Assembly (NCBI GenBank): GCA_030141605.1
Contig: JAQGDQ010000865.1
Location: 5,981 to 69,980 of the forward strand
DNA: 64,000 nucleotides
Direction: 5' to 3'
Origin: Tubiluchus corallicola
Taxonomy: Eukaryota; Priapulida; Priapulimorpha; Priapulimorphida; Tubiluchidae
Below the pieces are notes generated by a model. That model searched no databases. It saw only the letters and a program-made list of their open reading frames with translations, and was not told where the DNA came from. Below are positions 32,246 to 42,712 of this stretch, piece by piece. Within the stretch, counting starts at the first letter, position 1, and each line of letters begins with the position of its first letter. The position numbers and the translations under genes were made by a program.

Positions 32246-32385
32246 TTGTTTTCCACGGACGGCGCTACTGTACGATATCCACGGTGCGGAGTTTTGTACA
32301 ACCGGAGCTCCCGTACTCAGCGGAGTCGATCCTACTAAACTCGGATACGAATCCTGATCGCTAATCGCAGGAACTTTATCTGCAT
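32246..32385 (-). CDS. SECISBP2L: SECISBP2L exon 7
   Basis: Encodes DKVPAISDQDSYPSLVGSTP then LSTGAPVVQNSAPWISYSSA and VRGKQ. In the family this region carries a short D..PxL motif in an otherwise disordered stretch. The donor CAA|GTTAGT is weaker than average and is followed 18 nt later by a piggyBac MITE. Phase: two nt complete His from exon 6; phase 0 out. Confidence 0.85.
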
Positions 32386-32869
32386 CTTAAACAAACATTA
32401 AGATTCTGATGATGCACGCAACAAGTGGAAAAAAAACAGGTTTGTACAGGAAAAAAACATGCTAATATCTACGAGTGTTGCAGTTAAAATAGATTTGCCC
32501 AATTTTAGGAAAATTGTATAAGTAGATAGGCTGAAATATAGAATGACTTTGCAACATCACAGGGTTCAAGATTCACCTATAAAACTATTTTTCATTTGTT
32601 CATTGTAAAGCTAAAACAAGTTCTCATTCGTCTACACTTTTGTGCTCAAGCATGGCGGCTATAATGAATTCCTAATCGTTAAACATGGTCGCAAGGTATA
32701 ACAGCAATCCAGGCATGCCATTGGTCAAAATTTTTGAATATAATATTAGTGCGCTCAGTCTACTAAGCAAATTAGATTGCTGAACAGCTATAGCATTGCA
32801 AATATAGTCAAGAGACTCCAGTAGACATGTAAAGTGGAAGACCTGATTTGTGCTAAAGTTGTTCACTTT

Positions 32870-33420
32870 GTATCAAAACGGATGTGTTTAAAGGAAGGCA
32901 GGATGATTTTTTATATATTACCCCATTTTCAAGTATGATAAAAGTATACATTTCAACATAATTAACACTGCAAAAGCGTTTCTGATAATTAAATAAGATT
33001 AAAAACTTGATTAACGGCGGGCAAGCCCAACTATTGATGACATCACAAACTAACATAATTTTCAACAGCAAAAATATTCCACGAGCGTGTTACACGTGTT
33101 TGCGAAAGCGAAAATTGAAGGACAGTGCCACTGTAAGATATTCAGTTTGTTGTACTAAAACTAAGCAAGTTTTAAAATAAAAATTCGTATTTCAAATTTA
33201 CTGCCGTGCTCACACGTGAGCTGCCGAACGTGCGTAATTCATCACAAACTAACACATCAGAACTGAGAGGTACAGCACCTGCTTTTTGTAAAACGCGTTT
33301 CCGAAATGCAGGCGCCAGCACACGTCTAACTAGCAAATGGAAAAATGCATGTAACAGCGAAGAACTGGAAATTGTGTTTGTGTGGTAATACTTCTTTCAC
33401 GCAAGTCGTTTTTTAAAAAA
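32870..33420. repeat. Dispersed repeat family B, reverse copy
   Basis: Reverse complement of 5860-6420 over most of its length (TTAACGGCGGGCAAGCCCAA, AGGTACAGCACCTGCTTTTT). It lies in the intron between SECISBP2L exons 7 and 6. Confidence 0.7.
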
Positions 33421-33581
33421 ATAGTAAGTTTCCCTTCGATATTTTAAAGAGTAGATTGTTTTAACGTGCAGTTTAAGATTGGGTCAGGTTTTGCTTTAAA
33501 TAAAAGACTCACAAAATCACCAAACAAAAAGTCAGCAAAAGTAGCAAATAAAGACAAGACTGTGACGTATAACAAACTTAC

Positions 33582-33892
33582 GTTCAACATTTGGCACGCT
33601 CTCTTTCTTCTCATTAATTATTTTCTCTGAATTATTTTTACTTTTATTCAAGTTCTCTCGCTGATTCTTCGTGAACGTCGGTTGCACATTACTAGCACCA
33701 CTAGCGCCATCTTCGTTCAAAACTTTAGGCGGCGTGGGACTGGTTTTCGGTGACTTAACGGCTGCGGCGAAGAGTTTACTGCCCGTTGCATACGCGTTTG
33801 GTACTGTACTTGGCACTTTGGAATCGTCTAAGAAATTTGGCTTCACAAATGAGGCTTTTGAAATCATGTCTCTTTGTCTCGACGCTGGCCAC
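33582..33892 (-). CDS. SECISBP2L: SECISBP2L exon 6
   Basis: A 311-nt exon encoding WPASRQRDMISKASFVKPNF, LDDSKVPSTVPNAYATGSKL, AAVKSPKTSPTPPKVLNED and ends KKESVPNVE. This is the disordered Ser/Lys/Asn-rich middle of the protein, poorly conserved among animals. Support comes from the open frame, the acceptor TGTTTCTGTTGACAG, the donor GAAC|GTAAGT and exact phase agreement with exons 5 and 7. Confidence 0.85.
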
Positions 33893-34061
33893 CTGTCAAC
33901 AGAAACAGCAACTTTAAGACTACAAAAACTTAAACTTATCGTTCAATACTTTGAATTAGTTACCCACACTCCACTCATAACATGGTTTGCCGGACAAAAG
34001 TGGGGACAGGTCGGTATGTATTTATCAATAGTAAGCTAATACAGTAGCCGCCATGTATTGT

Positions 34062-34350
34062 TGTCGGCATCCTTCTGTCTCGGAAGACAATGGAGTGTGC
34101 GCCAAGGGAGTCAGTTATTGATCACATTGATGGAGCTGCAGCGTCGACTGTGGCTGAGCAGTCCGATCCTTGAACGTCTCCAGGGTGCACGCCTGGACAA
34201 GGTGTATGGAGATCCCGAGTTGCCTAGACAACAGGACCCCTCTCTTCCTCGCTAGTCCAAAGGAAAGCGGAGTGATACGTTTGATACCAGGTTGGCTGCA
34301 GGAGCTGCCGGAGTCAGTGAGCATGCTGCACTGGTCCGCTTTAGAGCCGC
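34062..34350 (-). repeat. Second copy of the 5S-linked repeat body (headless)
   Basis: GCATCCTTCTGTCT, GACAATGGAGTGTGCGCCAA and TGGAGCTGCAGCGTCGACTG match 37462-37770 in order and orientation. The 5S-like head found at 37898-38016 is absent, so this copy is truncated. Confidence 0.75.
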
Positions 34351-34459
34351 CATGTATTAGACTCAAGGTAATGTAGAATGAACCACCTAATTGCCTCAAA
34401 AACATCTAGTACGGACCGCTCCTGGCATACAAGTTGCACAAGCATCCTTACACGCTGCT

Positions 34460-34900
34460 TGGTTGCGCTGATGTAATGATGTAAACAAAGTGGTGGCCCG
34501 CCAACTAGCGGTCAGTTCACATCTAGTACGGGCCACTCCTATGCAAAAGTATACAAAAACCATCGGCAATTGACTCAATTGCAATAACTCTGCACAATTT
34601 TTCCTTCACCTGCTTAAATAAGACACTTTTGTGTGACCAATGAGCTTTCACTATTTTACTTTGCCTTACTTCGCTTTTGTACACTATAATATACATAGAA
34701 ACAATTACTTCTGGTACAGTTGTTACTTGCTGCTTGGTTGTTACACTGATGTAATGATGTAAACAAAGTGACGGCCCGCCAGCCAGTGGTCAACTCACGA
34801 AATAATGGACTGGCTCTGTAGTATGTGAGACATTTTAATGTCCAGATTTTCTCCGAATTGCCCAATATCCGTAAAAGCGAGGTCCGGCAAACCGAGATAT
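34460..34900 (-). mobile_element. Tigger-like element remnant (relative of 59175-60065)
   Basis: GATGTAAACAAAGTGGTGGC and GATGTAAACAAAGTGACGGC are two reverse copies of the segment amplified at 9895-11465. ATCCGTAAAAGCGAGGTCCG at 34870 is the reverse of the left end seen at 9795 and 59175. Confidence 0.55.
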
Positions 34901-34984
34901 GAGGTGTCTTAAGATCGTGAACGGTCAAATTAACTTGCACTAGCGAAAGTCTTCACTGCATAATTACATTTAAAGTAGGCATAC

Positions 34985-35099
34985 CTAACATCAGTTGTAT
35001 CACATGACTGAGTACCGACTGAAGACACGGTTGATTTCACAGCAAACAACGGCGACCCTAACTCTTGCAGACTCTGCGTTTCCACTTGCGAGTTAAAAT
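34985..35099 (-). CDS. SECISBP2L: SECISBP2L exon 5
   Basis: Encodes FNSQVETQSLQELGSPLFAV then KSTVSSVGTQSCDTTDV. The SVGTQSCDTTD run may correspond to DASQQTDFPSD of the vertebrate protein. Acceptor TTTTGTTTTCAG, donor GTTAG|GTATGC. Phase: Asp codon shared with exon 4, Arg codon shared with exon 6. Confidence 0.8.
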
Positions 35100-35402
35100 C
35101 TGAAAACAAAAACAGAAGCCATCCTTTGAATAAAAATCTGCTTAGAAATAACTAAGCTTTGCTGCATGTACATCCTGACTCAATGCATGCAATTGCCCAT
35201 GTGGAAACACCCATCCATTCATTGAACATACATGGTGTTGTTTAACTTAACTGCTGAACAAACACTCTGACTCGTAGATAGCTAAAATGGTAAAAGGATT
35301 CATAGCTTAAAGGAAAACCCGATTAGACCCAATCTTGTTTTGATTTACTGTCGGTGAATATACATTTTCTTGCCTATAAAAATTGGCAATTGTTTCTATC
35401 TT

Positions 35403-36000
35403 GCAAAGTTAATTAATGGCAACCGAACGCAGCTATCACTTACGTCACAAACTAACCGCAGTTTGTACAATGGCAGGCATCTTCCCTGTGCAATGTGCAC
35501 GTTTGTGTAAGCTTGTCACATTAGCCTGCAAAGTTAACTAATGGCAACCGAACGCAGCTATCACTTACGTCACAAACTAACCACAGTTTGTACAATAGCA
35601 GGCATCTTCCTTGTGCAATGTGCACGTTTGTGTAAGCTTGTCACATTAGCCTGCAAAGTTAACTAATGGCGACCAAACGCAGCTATCACTTACGTCACAA
35701 ACTAACCACAGTTTGTACAATGGCAGGCATCTTCCCTGTGCAATGTACATGTTGTGTAAGCTTGTCACATTAGCGTGCAAAGTTAACTAATAGCAACCGA
35801 ACGCAGCTATCACTTACGTCACAAACTAACCACAGTTTGTACAATGGCAGGCATCTTCCTTGTGCAATGTGCACGTTTGCGTAAGCTTGTCACATTAGCC
35901 TGCAAAGGTAACTAATGGCAACCGAACGCAGCTATCACTTACGTCACAAACTAACCACAATTTGTGCAATGGTAGGCATCTTTCCTGCGTGTCAAGCATG
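35403..36000. repeat. 125-bp tandem repeat, about 5 copies
   Basis: GCAAAGTTAACTAATGGC recurs at 35403, 35528, 35653, 35777 and 35902, each followed by CGAACGCAGCTATCACTTAC and GTCACAAACTAACC. A single diverged reverse copy lies at 26090-26215. In the long intron between SECISBP2L exons 5 and 4. Confidence 0.9.
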
Positions 36001-36204
36001 TTTGTGTAAGCGAAGATGCCTCTGCCATCTGCTTTGGCGCAGTCCTGGGCCGGAATCCTATTCCCGTCAGGGTCGTCCAAGGAAAAAGAATCTGACGTCA
36101 GCGGGATTCGAACTTGTTTACTAGAGCAGGATTCTCTGCCTGCTTTCCTAGACCTACCAGCTAAATTAAGTACCTGGTGATGTAATGGAAGGAGAAAGAG
36201 GTGA

Positions 36205-36306
36205 AGAGACGGACTAGCCACCTCCCTCTCTGCCTCTCTGTCCTTCTTTCTCTCGACCTCTCTCTCTCTTTCTGTCTCTCTTTCTCTGTCTTATTCTCTC
36301 AGTCTA

Positions 36307-36354
<48 letters not shown>

Positions 36355-36482
36355 CCTCCCTCCCTCTCTCTCTCGCTTTCTCTCTCTCTCTATGTGTGTG
36401 TCTCTCCTTCTCTCTTTCTCTTTCTCTCACTCTCTCTATCTTTCGCTCTCTTTATCTCTCCCCCCTCTCTCTCTCTCTCTCT
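36205..36482. repeat. (CT)n polypyrimidine tract
   Basis: About 280 bp of almost pure C/T on the + strand with a 40-bp uninterrupted (CT)n at 36308-36350 and a CCCT block. On the SECISBP2L sense strand it is a purine tract. Confidence 0.95.
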
Positions 36483-37050
36483 CCATAAAACATATTATTG
36501 ATCTTATTGACAAGTAATTTAAATTTTTGCTTGCTTAATAAAGAAAGTGCACTACAAATGCTCTGATTACTTTTCAAACTTTTGCAATCTTATCTAAACT
36601 TGATTCAAACAACTTGCCGCTAAAATGGCTGCACCTAACGGTCATCGCGGGAGTTTATATTCACAAATTATGTATTGGGGCATCGTACATAGATACTGTA
36701 ACCACTTATCTGAATGCCAGATCAGTCTACTCTAGGGGGTCATTCTATTTCTTCTTCTAGTGTATGAAGCCAAGTCACTGCTAGAACAAACCAACCTGTT
36801 TGCACTTCAGCATCCCTATAAACTATTGTATACGACTCTGGCTTCTTTGCGTTACCGTACCGCCTCTGATGCCTGCTTCCGCCCCGGACGTCATGGTAAC
36901 CCTAGCAAAAAAACACATCACGATTATCAACTACTACGAAATGAGCAGTTTTGCAACAAACGATTAAGTTAAGCAACAGCAGACTCGGTCAGTGAACGAA
37001 TGACCGTTTGCCATACTTGCGTACATGCACGCATATGAGTAAGCACGATA

Positions 37051-37369
37051 CAGTCAACCCTCGTTAAACCGGACTAATTGGGGTGTGGGTGGTCGATTGT
37101 CCGATTTATCCTATATGCCTATATATGGTCTATATTATACAGGAATAATCACCTTAATAAGGCCTATATACATTGCACTATATACTATACTGTATATTAC
37201 TTTAAAATAGTTAACCTGTGAGGATAAAGAAATTATTGTACAGTTGGAAGGCCGTGTTGTGTTTAGCGCTCCGGCTCGGACGGAAATCGGTCAGTTTCCT
37301 TTACCATGGACGACGTCTGTCTTATCCGATATCCGGGCTAACGGGGTCCGGTTTAACGAGGGTCGACGG
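37051..37369. mobile_element. Tigger/pogo MITE with long inverted ends
   Basis: Left CAGTCAACCCTCGTTAAACC and right GGTTTAACGAGGGTCGACGG are inverted over about 24 bp with few mismatches, and TA flanks both sides (37049-37050, 37370-37371). The CAGT start and the AACC-GGAC words are typical of pogo/Tigger termini. About 319 bp, no coding frame. Confidence 0.85.
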
Positions 37370-37461
37370 TAGTTCTATGCAATTACATACGGATAAGTAT
37401 TATTGCTACTGACATCAAAACCGGGCCAAAAAACAACAATGTTAGACATGCTACACTGACA

Positions 37462-38020
37462 GATATTGAAATGTTGGCATCCTTCTGTCTTCGGAAGACA
37501 ATGGAGTGTGCGCCAAGAGAGTCAGTTACTGATCACAGTGATGGAGCTGCAGCGTCGACTGTGGCTGAGCAGTGCGATCCTTGAACGTCTCCAGGGCGCA
37601 CGCCTGGGCAAGGTGTATGGAGATCCTGAGTTCCCCAGACAACAGGAAGCCCCTCTCTTCCTCCCTGGTGTAGTCCGAAGGAAAGCGGAGCGATACGTTT
37701 GGCACCAGGTTGGCTGCAGGAGCTGCCGGAGTCAGTGAGCATGCTGCACTGGTCTGCCTTCGGAGCTCCACTCCTGATTTGGAAGGTTTACTCCTCTACA
37801 CATGGCCGTTGGGTCACTTGATCTCCTCCGCCCTCTAGCCGTTGGCTGCTTGTACAGCTCCTCTGCCTAGCGTCGAGATACAGTGTGGGCATCCCGCAAG
37901 CCTACAGCACCTGGTATTCCTAGGCGGTCACCCATCCAAGTACTAACCAGGCTCTATGTTGCTTAACTTCAGTGATCAGACGAGAACCGGTATTTTCAAC
38001 ATGATTTGGCCAGTCACTGA
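37462..38020 (-). mobile_element. 5S-headed composite repeat (SINE3-like)
   Basis: Read on the - strand, a 5S rRNA-like head (38016-37898) runs directly into a body of about 430 nt containing GCATGCTCACTGACTCCGGC and CTGCAGCTCCATCACTGTGA. The body recurs at 34062-34350. A 5S-derived pol III head joined to a repeated body is the definition of a SINE3-class element. The alternative is a repeat inserted next to a stray 5S copy. Confidence 0.6.
37898..38016 (-). rRNA. 5S rRNA-like sequence (SINE head or pseudogene)
   Basis: The - strand has ACCGGTTCTCGTCTGATCAC, then GAAGTTAAGCAAC, CCTGGTTAGTACTTGGATGG, GTGACCGCCTAGGAATACC and AGGTGCTGTAGGCTT. These are the A-box, intermediate element and C-box regions and the 3' half of animal 5S rRNA in the correct order. 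The 5' stem half (TGACTGGCCAAATCATG) pairs poorly with the 3' end, and no T-run terminator follows. It therefore looks like a derived copy rather than a functional gene. Confidence 0.75.
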
Positions 38021-38360
38021 CAGGTATAAATATATTATTATAGACCATTTTTTTATTATTTTTTATTTTATTTTGTACGATTATGTACAGACACATATTT
38101 ATATAACTATACAAAATATAACAGGAATTAAGTTAGCGTAAACACACACACAACAAAGAAAGAACTTAGTATGTGTAAACAATTTTTTTAAAATAAATTT
38201 TTTTAATTTCGTACATTAATGGCACATGAAAATATCGTTAGTTTTCACATATTCTTCACACATATTATTGTAAACACACATTAAAAGCATTAGTAACTAG
38301 CCTTTTTACATTCATGTTACCAAACCGCAAATATGAGCCATACTTTCTTCTAAAATGACA

Positions 38361-39243
38361 ATGACCATCGTTAGTTAGATACATTAGATACGTCGTTAGT
38401 TACATACATTAGATACGTCGTTAGTTAGATACATTAGATACGTCGTTAGTTAGATACATTAGATACGTCGTTAGTTAGATACATTAGATACGTCGTTAGT
38501 TAGATACATTAGATACGTCGTTAGTTAGATACATTAGATACGTCGTTAGTTAGATACATTAGATACGTCGTTAGTTAGATACATTAGATACGTTGTTAGT
38601 TAGATACATTAGATACGTCGTTAGTTACATACATTAGATACGTCGTTAGTTAGATACATTAGATACGTCGTTAGTTAGATACATTAGATACGTCGTTAGT
38701 TAGATACATTAGATACGTCGTTAGTTAGATACATTAGATACGTCATTAGTTAGATACATTAGATACGTTGTTAGTTAGGTACATTAGATATGTCGTTAGT
38801 TACATACATTAGGTACGTCGTTAGTTACATACATTAGATACGTCATTAGTTAGATACATTAGATACGTCATTAGTTAGATACATTAGATACGTCGTTAGT
38901 TACCTACATTAGATACGTCATTAGTTAGATACATTAGATACGTCGTTAGTTACATACATTAGATACATCATTAGTTAGATACATTAGATACGTCATTAGT
39001 TAGATACATTAGATACGTCATTAGTTAGATACATTAGATACGTCATTAGTTAGATACATTAGATACGTCGTTAGTTACATACATTAGATACGTCATTAGT
39101 TAGATACATTAGATACGTCGTTAGTTACATACATTAGATACGTCATTAGTTAGATACATTAGATACGTCATTAGTTAGATACATTAGATACGTCATTAGT
39201 TAGATACATTAGATACGTCATTAGTTAGATACATTAGATACAT
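38361..39243. repeat. 25-bp minisatellite, about 35 copies
   Basis: The unit is GTCGTTAGTTAGATACATTAGATAC with variants GTCATTAG and TTACATAC that occur in runs. It stops about 70 bp from SECISBP2L exon 4, on its downstream (intron) side. Confidence 0.95.
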
Positions 39244-39314
39244 ATCAAACAAAAGGTCTCGAACTAGTGTCATGCCATTGGGGGTTTTGGGGGCGAAAAG
39301 TCTCCAACTTATAC

Positions 39315-39522
39315 CTCTTTTTTCTGAAGAATGGGAATGGGCCATGGGTGGTGCCGGCGATGGATAGATAGCCCGTTTAGCGGTGGGCGTAGTAGGCATA
39401 TTTAGAATTTGCGAGAAGGCCACAGCGTCCCGCAACGGATGTTTTCCCAGATGTTTTTCAAACAGCATGCGGAAAAAATGTTTTGGCGGCACCTGGTGGG
39501 ACTCTCGAAAGGAGATATATAG
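39315..39522 (-). CDS. SECISBP2L: SECISBP2L exon 4
   Basis: Encodes LYISFRESHQVPPKHFFRML, FEKHLGKHPLRDAVAFSQIL, NMPTTPTAKRAIYPSPAP and ends HSSEKR. I cannot align it with the vertebrate protein, but it is open, protein-like, and joins exon 5 in the right phase (G|AT). The donor is AGAG|GTATAA. Two phase-0 acceptors are possible, after CTAAAGAG (end 39522, chosen) or after TCCCACCAG (end 39492), so the first ten residues are uncertain. Confidence 0.65.
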
Positions 39523-39839
39523 CTCTTTAGAAAGAGGAAGAACAGGGCTACACGATGACGTGGGCTATGTTTTAGGACACGTCCACCAAGAGGAGTACCG
39601 ACGAGTTAATTAGATGTTCTATTTTCCGCAATTTTCGCTTGGAAAACTGACGCAAAGCCATTGTTCCGACGTCATCCATTATACTCTGTCTGTAAACTTA
39701 TAGCTTTAATTCAGTAAAAGCTGCTGCTACTGGCTTTACGTTAGGTAAGTAAACAAACACTAGGTAGGATGTTCGCGTATTTTTGATTATGAGTAAATTT
39801 ATATGCAAAATTTTTGCGGGGCCTTTGCTAGTTTTACAT

Positions 39840-39911
39840 TAATATTTTTGAAAACCCGCGAAACAGCGAGTCCGCGATAAACGAACCGCGAAGTAGCGAG
39901 GGAACAGTGTA
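39840..39911 (-). mobile_element. Tigger-like element end (relative of 1753-2315)
   Basis: GCGAGTCCGCGATAAACGAA and CGCGAAGTAGCGAGGGAACA are the reverse complement of the left end at 1753-1830. The other end was not found, so this is a truncated copy. Confidence 0.6.
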
Positions 39912-39985
39912 GATGAAAATGTCATTGCTAACACCAGAAAGAATCAGCACAAACGACAATGTTAACTAGTGAAAACTGCACTTAC

Positions 39986-40047
39986 AGAAGGCTTGAAATT
40001 TGCTCCTCCGGGCTTTTTTGACTCCCCGAATTTAATTTTCCCATTGG
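39986..40047 (-). CDS. SECISBP2L: SECISBP2L exon 3
   Basis: Encodes NGKIKFGESKKPGGANFKPS with donor TCT|GTAAGT. The acceptor after CCGTAAAAACAG is the one that keeps phase with exon 2 (G|CC). A stronger-looking acceptor, TTTTTCCCTAG, lies 32 nt upstream (end 40079) and would add LPLFHVPVKTA, but it breaks the phase with exon 2. Either exon 2 ends elsewhere or the nearer acceptor is used. Confidence 0.55.
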
Positions 40048-40444
40048 CTGTTTTTACGGGAACATGAAACAGAGGTAAACTAGGGAAAAATCCTAAAAAA
40101 TCACAAAACGTTATAGTTAAAACAACACATGTTCATTAAAATTTTAATATACATGTTAAAAATCATGTGAAACATTTCAATTAGCTGCTGCTGTCATCAT
40201 CACTGGTAAATTTTTACAAGACTTACAACCAGTTTATACAGGCACAGCCTACAGTATAGAACATTATGCACTAATTATGCTGTTGACTAATTAGTGCATA
40301 ATTTACTGTATCAATTTCTTTTCTACAGGTCTGCTTAATCATTACCTATTTGGCACAATTAGTGCATAATCAAATATCTGTGCAACGGTCATCCGCTGTA
40401 TGCATTCTGATTGTTAAATTTACTGGCGTATATAATTTCTGAAA

Positions 40445-41360
40445 GCATTGTTAACGTTAAAGAGATGTAGCCATTGTTAACGTTAAAGAGATGTAGCCAT
40501 TGTTAACGTCAAAGAGATGTAGCCATTGTTAACGTTAAAGAGATGTAGCCATTGTTAACGTTAAAGAGATGTAGCCATTGTTAACGTTAAAGAGATGTAG
40601 CCATTGTTAACGTTAAAGAGATGTAGCCATTGTTAACGTCAAAGAGATGTAGCCATTGTTAACGTTAAAGAGATGAAGCCATTGTTAACGTCAAAGAGAT
40701 GTAGCCATTGTTAACGTCAAAGAGATGTAGCCATTGTTAACGTTAAAGAGATGTAGCCATTGTTAACGTCAAAGAGATGTAGCCATTGTTAACGTCAAAG
40801 AGATGTAGCCATTGTTAACGTCAAAGAGATGTAGCCATTGTTAACGTCAAAGAGATGTAGCCATTGTTAACGTCAAAGAGATGTAGCCATTGTTAACGTT
40901 AAAGAGATGTAGCCATTGTTAACGTTAAAGAGATGTAGCCATTGTTAACGTTAAAGAGATGTAGCCATTGTTAACGTTAAAGAGATGTAGCCATTGTTAA
41001 CGTCAAAGAGATGTAGCCATTGTTAACGTCAAAGAGATGAAGCCATTGTTAACGTTAAAGAGATGTAGCCATTGTTAACGTTAAAGAGATGTAGCCATTG
41101 TTAACGTTAAAGAGATGTAGCCATTGTTAACGTTAAAGAGATGTAGCCATTGTTAACGTTAAAGAGATGTAGCCATTGTTAACGTTAAAGAGATGTAGCC
41201 ATTGTTAACGTCAAAGAGATGTAGCCATTGTTAACGTTAAAGAGATGTAGCCATTGTTAACGTTAAAGAGATGTAGCCATTGTTAACGTTAAAGAGATGT
41301 AGCCATTGTTAACGTCAAAGAGATGTAGCCATTGTTAACGTTAAAGAGATGTAGCCATTT
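40445..41360. repeat. 26-bp minisatellite, about 35 copies
   Basis: The unit CATTGTTAACGTTAAAGAGATGTAGC is repeated with almost no change except a T/C alternation in GTTAACGT(T/C)AAAG and two ATGAAG variants. In the 1.6-kb intron between SECISBP2L exons 3 and 2. Confidence 0.95.
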
Positions 41361-41696
41361 TTTACTTTAATTGCAAGTGCTAAAATAAGAAAGTATTTGG
41401 GTGGTGCAGTAAAGCACCTGCTAAAAATCCGGTTTTCCCTCCAGCTGCTTATCTGTGGAATTTTCTGCCAGGAGACTGTTTCCCTGAGAATTAAAAACTC
41501 GCTGAATTAAAAAATAGCATCAATAGATGCCTTTCGTCAGCAGCTAATCAGCAAATTTTAATTCCTCAAAAATTAAACAAGTGACTGTTGCCTGTCTATA
41601 TGATTCAAAGTTTGAAAAATTAAAATGCTACTGTATAAATTTAATATATTTATTAAGTGGAATTATGTAAAAAATGAATAAATTCACAATGATAAC

Positions 41697-41881
41697 CTGC
41701 AGCAGGAAGAGGTGCAGTAGGTGTCTCTCCTAAAAGAGGCGACGGATACACGGAATTATAACCACGTAGGCAACTCTCGAATGCTTCCTCGCCAGGTGTG
41801 TACACTGCAGTACCTGCGCACGTTGGCGGAAAATTGTTGGGCAGTGGACCGTTACCTCTGCCAAATTTTGCCTTTTGAAAA
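41697..41881 (-). CDS. SECISBP2L: SECISBP2L exon 2
   Basis: Encodes FQKAKFGRGNGPLPNNFPPT, CAGTAVYTPGEEAFESCLRG and YNSVYPSPLLGETPTAPLPA. It is Pro/Gly/Tyr-rich, like the N-terminal quarter of vertebrate SECISBP2L. The acceptor TTTTGTATGTTGCAG gives T to complete Gly from exon 1 (GDPG|FQ). The donor is GCAG|GTTATC, a weak match. Confidence 0.75.
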
Positions 41882-41962
41882 CTGCAACATACAAAAACAA
41901 TTTTAAACAAATTTTGTATCCATGTGAATAAATTTATTGTCTTGTGATTATGGATTAACTTA

Positions 41963-42628
41963 CAGTCAAGCTCGGATATCAGGGACACCTCCGGACTGGA
42001 AGAAACAGTCCCTTACAGCTCAACCTCGGATATCACGGATACCTCGAGACCGTAAAATACCATCCCTTATATCCGATGTCCCTTATAGCCGAAGTTGAGT
42101 CAAACTGAGGGTGTACCTAGACCTGTACTTTTCTGTACTTTTACCCGTATTTTTATGGATTATTGCTACACATTCAATGCAAACGGTATGTAGGAAGCTC
42201 CTTCAGTGATGCGAGATGTATGTGACCGCGTAAACCGAGCTGTTTGAAGGTCGAGTTTGCGAAAAATTGAGGTCAAAAATCAATCAATTTCGCTTTGATC
42301 ATAGGGTCCCTTATAAGCAAGATAATTTACCTGGGTTTCTATTATGCGGAACGTGAAGATATCGTCCCTTATAACCGAAAGTCTCTTAAATCCGAGTACC
42401 TTATATACGAAGATTTTCACATAGGAAAAACGTTAGGAAAAATTGGGACCGGTGTTGATGGTCCCTTATAAACGAACGTGCCTTATAACCGAAAGTCCTT
42501 TATATCCGAGTAACTTATATATGAAGATTTTTATAAGGAAAATGTTACGAAAAATCGGGACCGGTGTTGATGGTCTCTTATAAACGAATGTGCCTTATAA
42601 GCGAGTACCTTATATCCGAGGTTGACTG
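41963..42628. mobile_element. Tigger/pogo non-autonomous element
   Basis: Flanked by TA (41961-41962, 42629-42630). Ends are CAGTCAAGCTCGGATATCAG and TATATCCGAGGTTGACTG. Sub-terminal TCCCTTATA words are repeated several times. The interior 42110-42300 matches 11640-11870 in reverse. It lies immediately on the exon-1 side of SECISBP2L exon 2, about 80 bp away. Confidence 0.85.
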
Positions 42629-42712
42629 TATGTTACCTTGCACCCCATGTATCTTACCGGCTGGCCGTTATCATTATAGTATTAGACAGAGCAGGTATCA
42701 TCAGACAATAAG

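Noticed and set aside
33671-34039. 122-codon + strand frame
   Set aside because: Antisense to SECISBP2L exon 6, which has splice sites and phase support.
38361-41360. Possible CRISPR arrays
   Set aside because: Regular repeats have no unique spacers and the DNA is animal.
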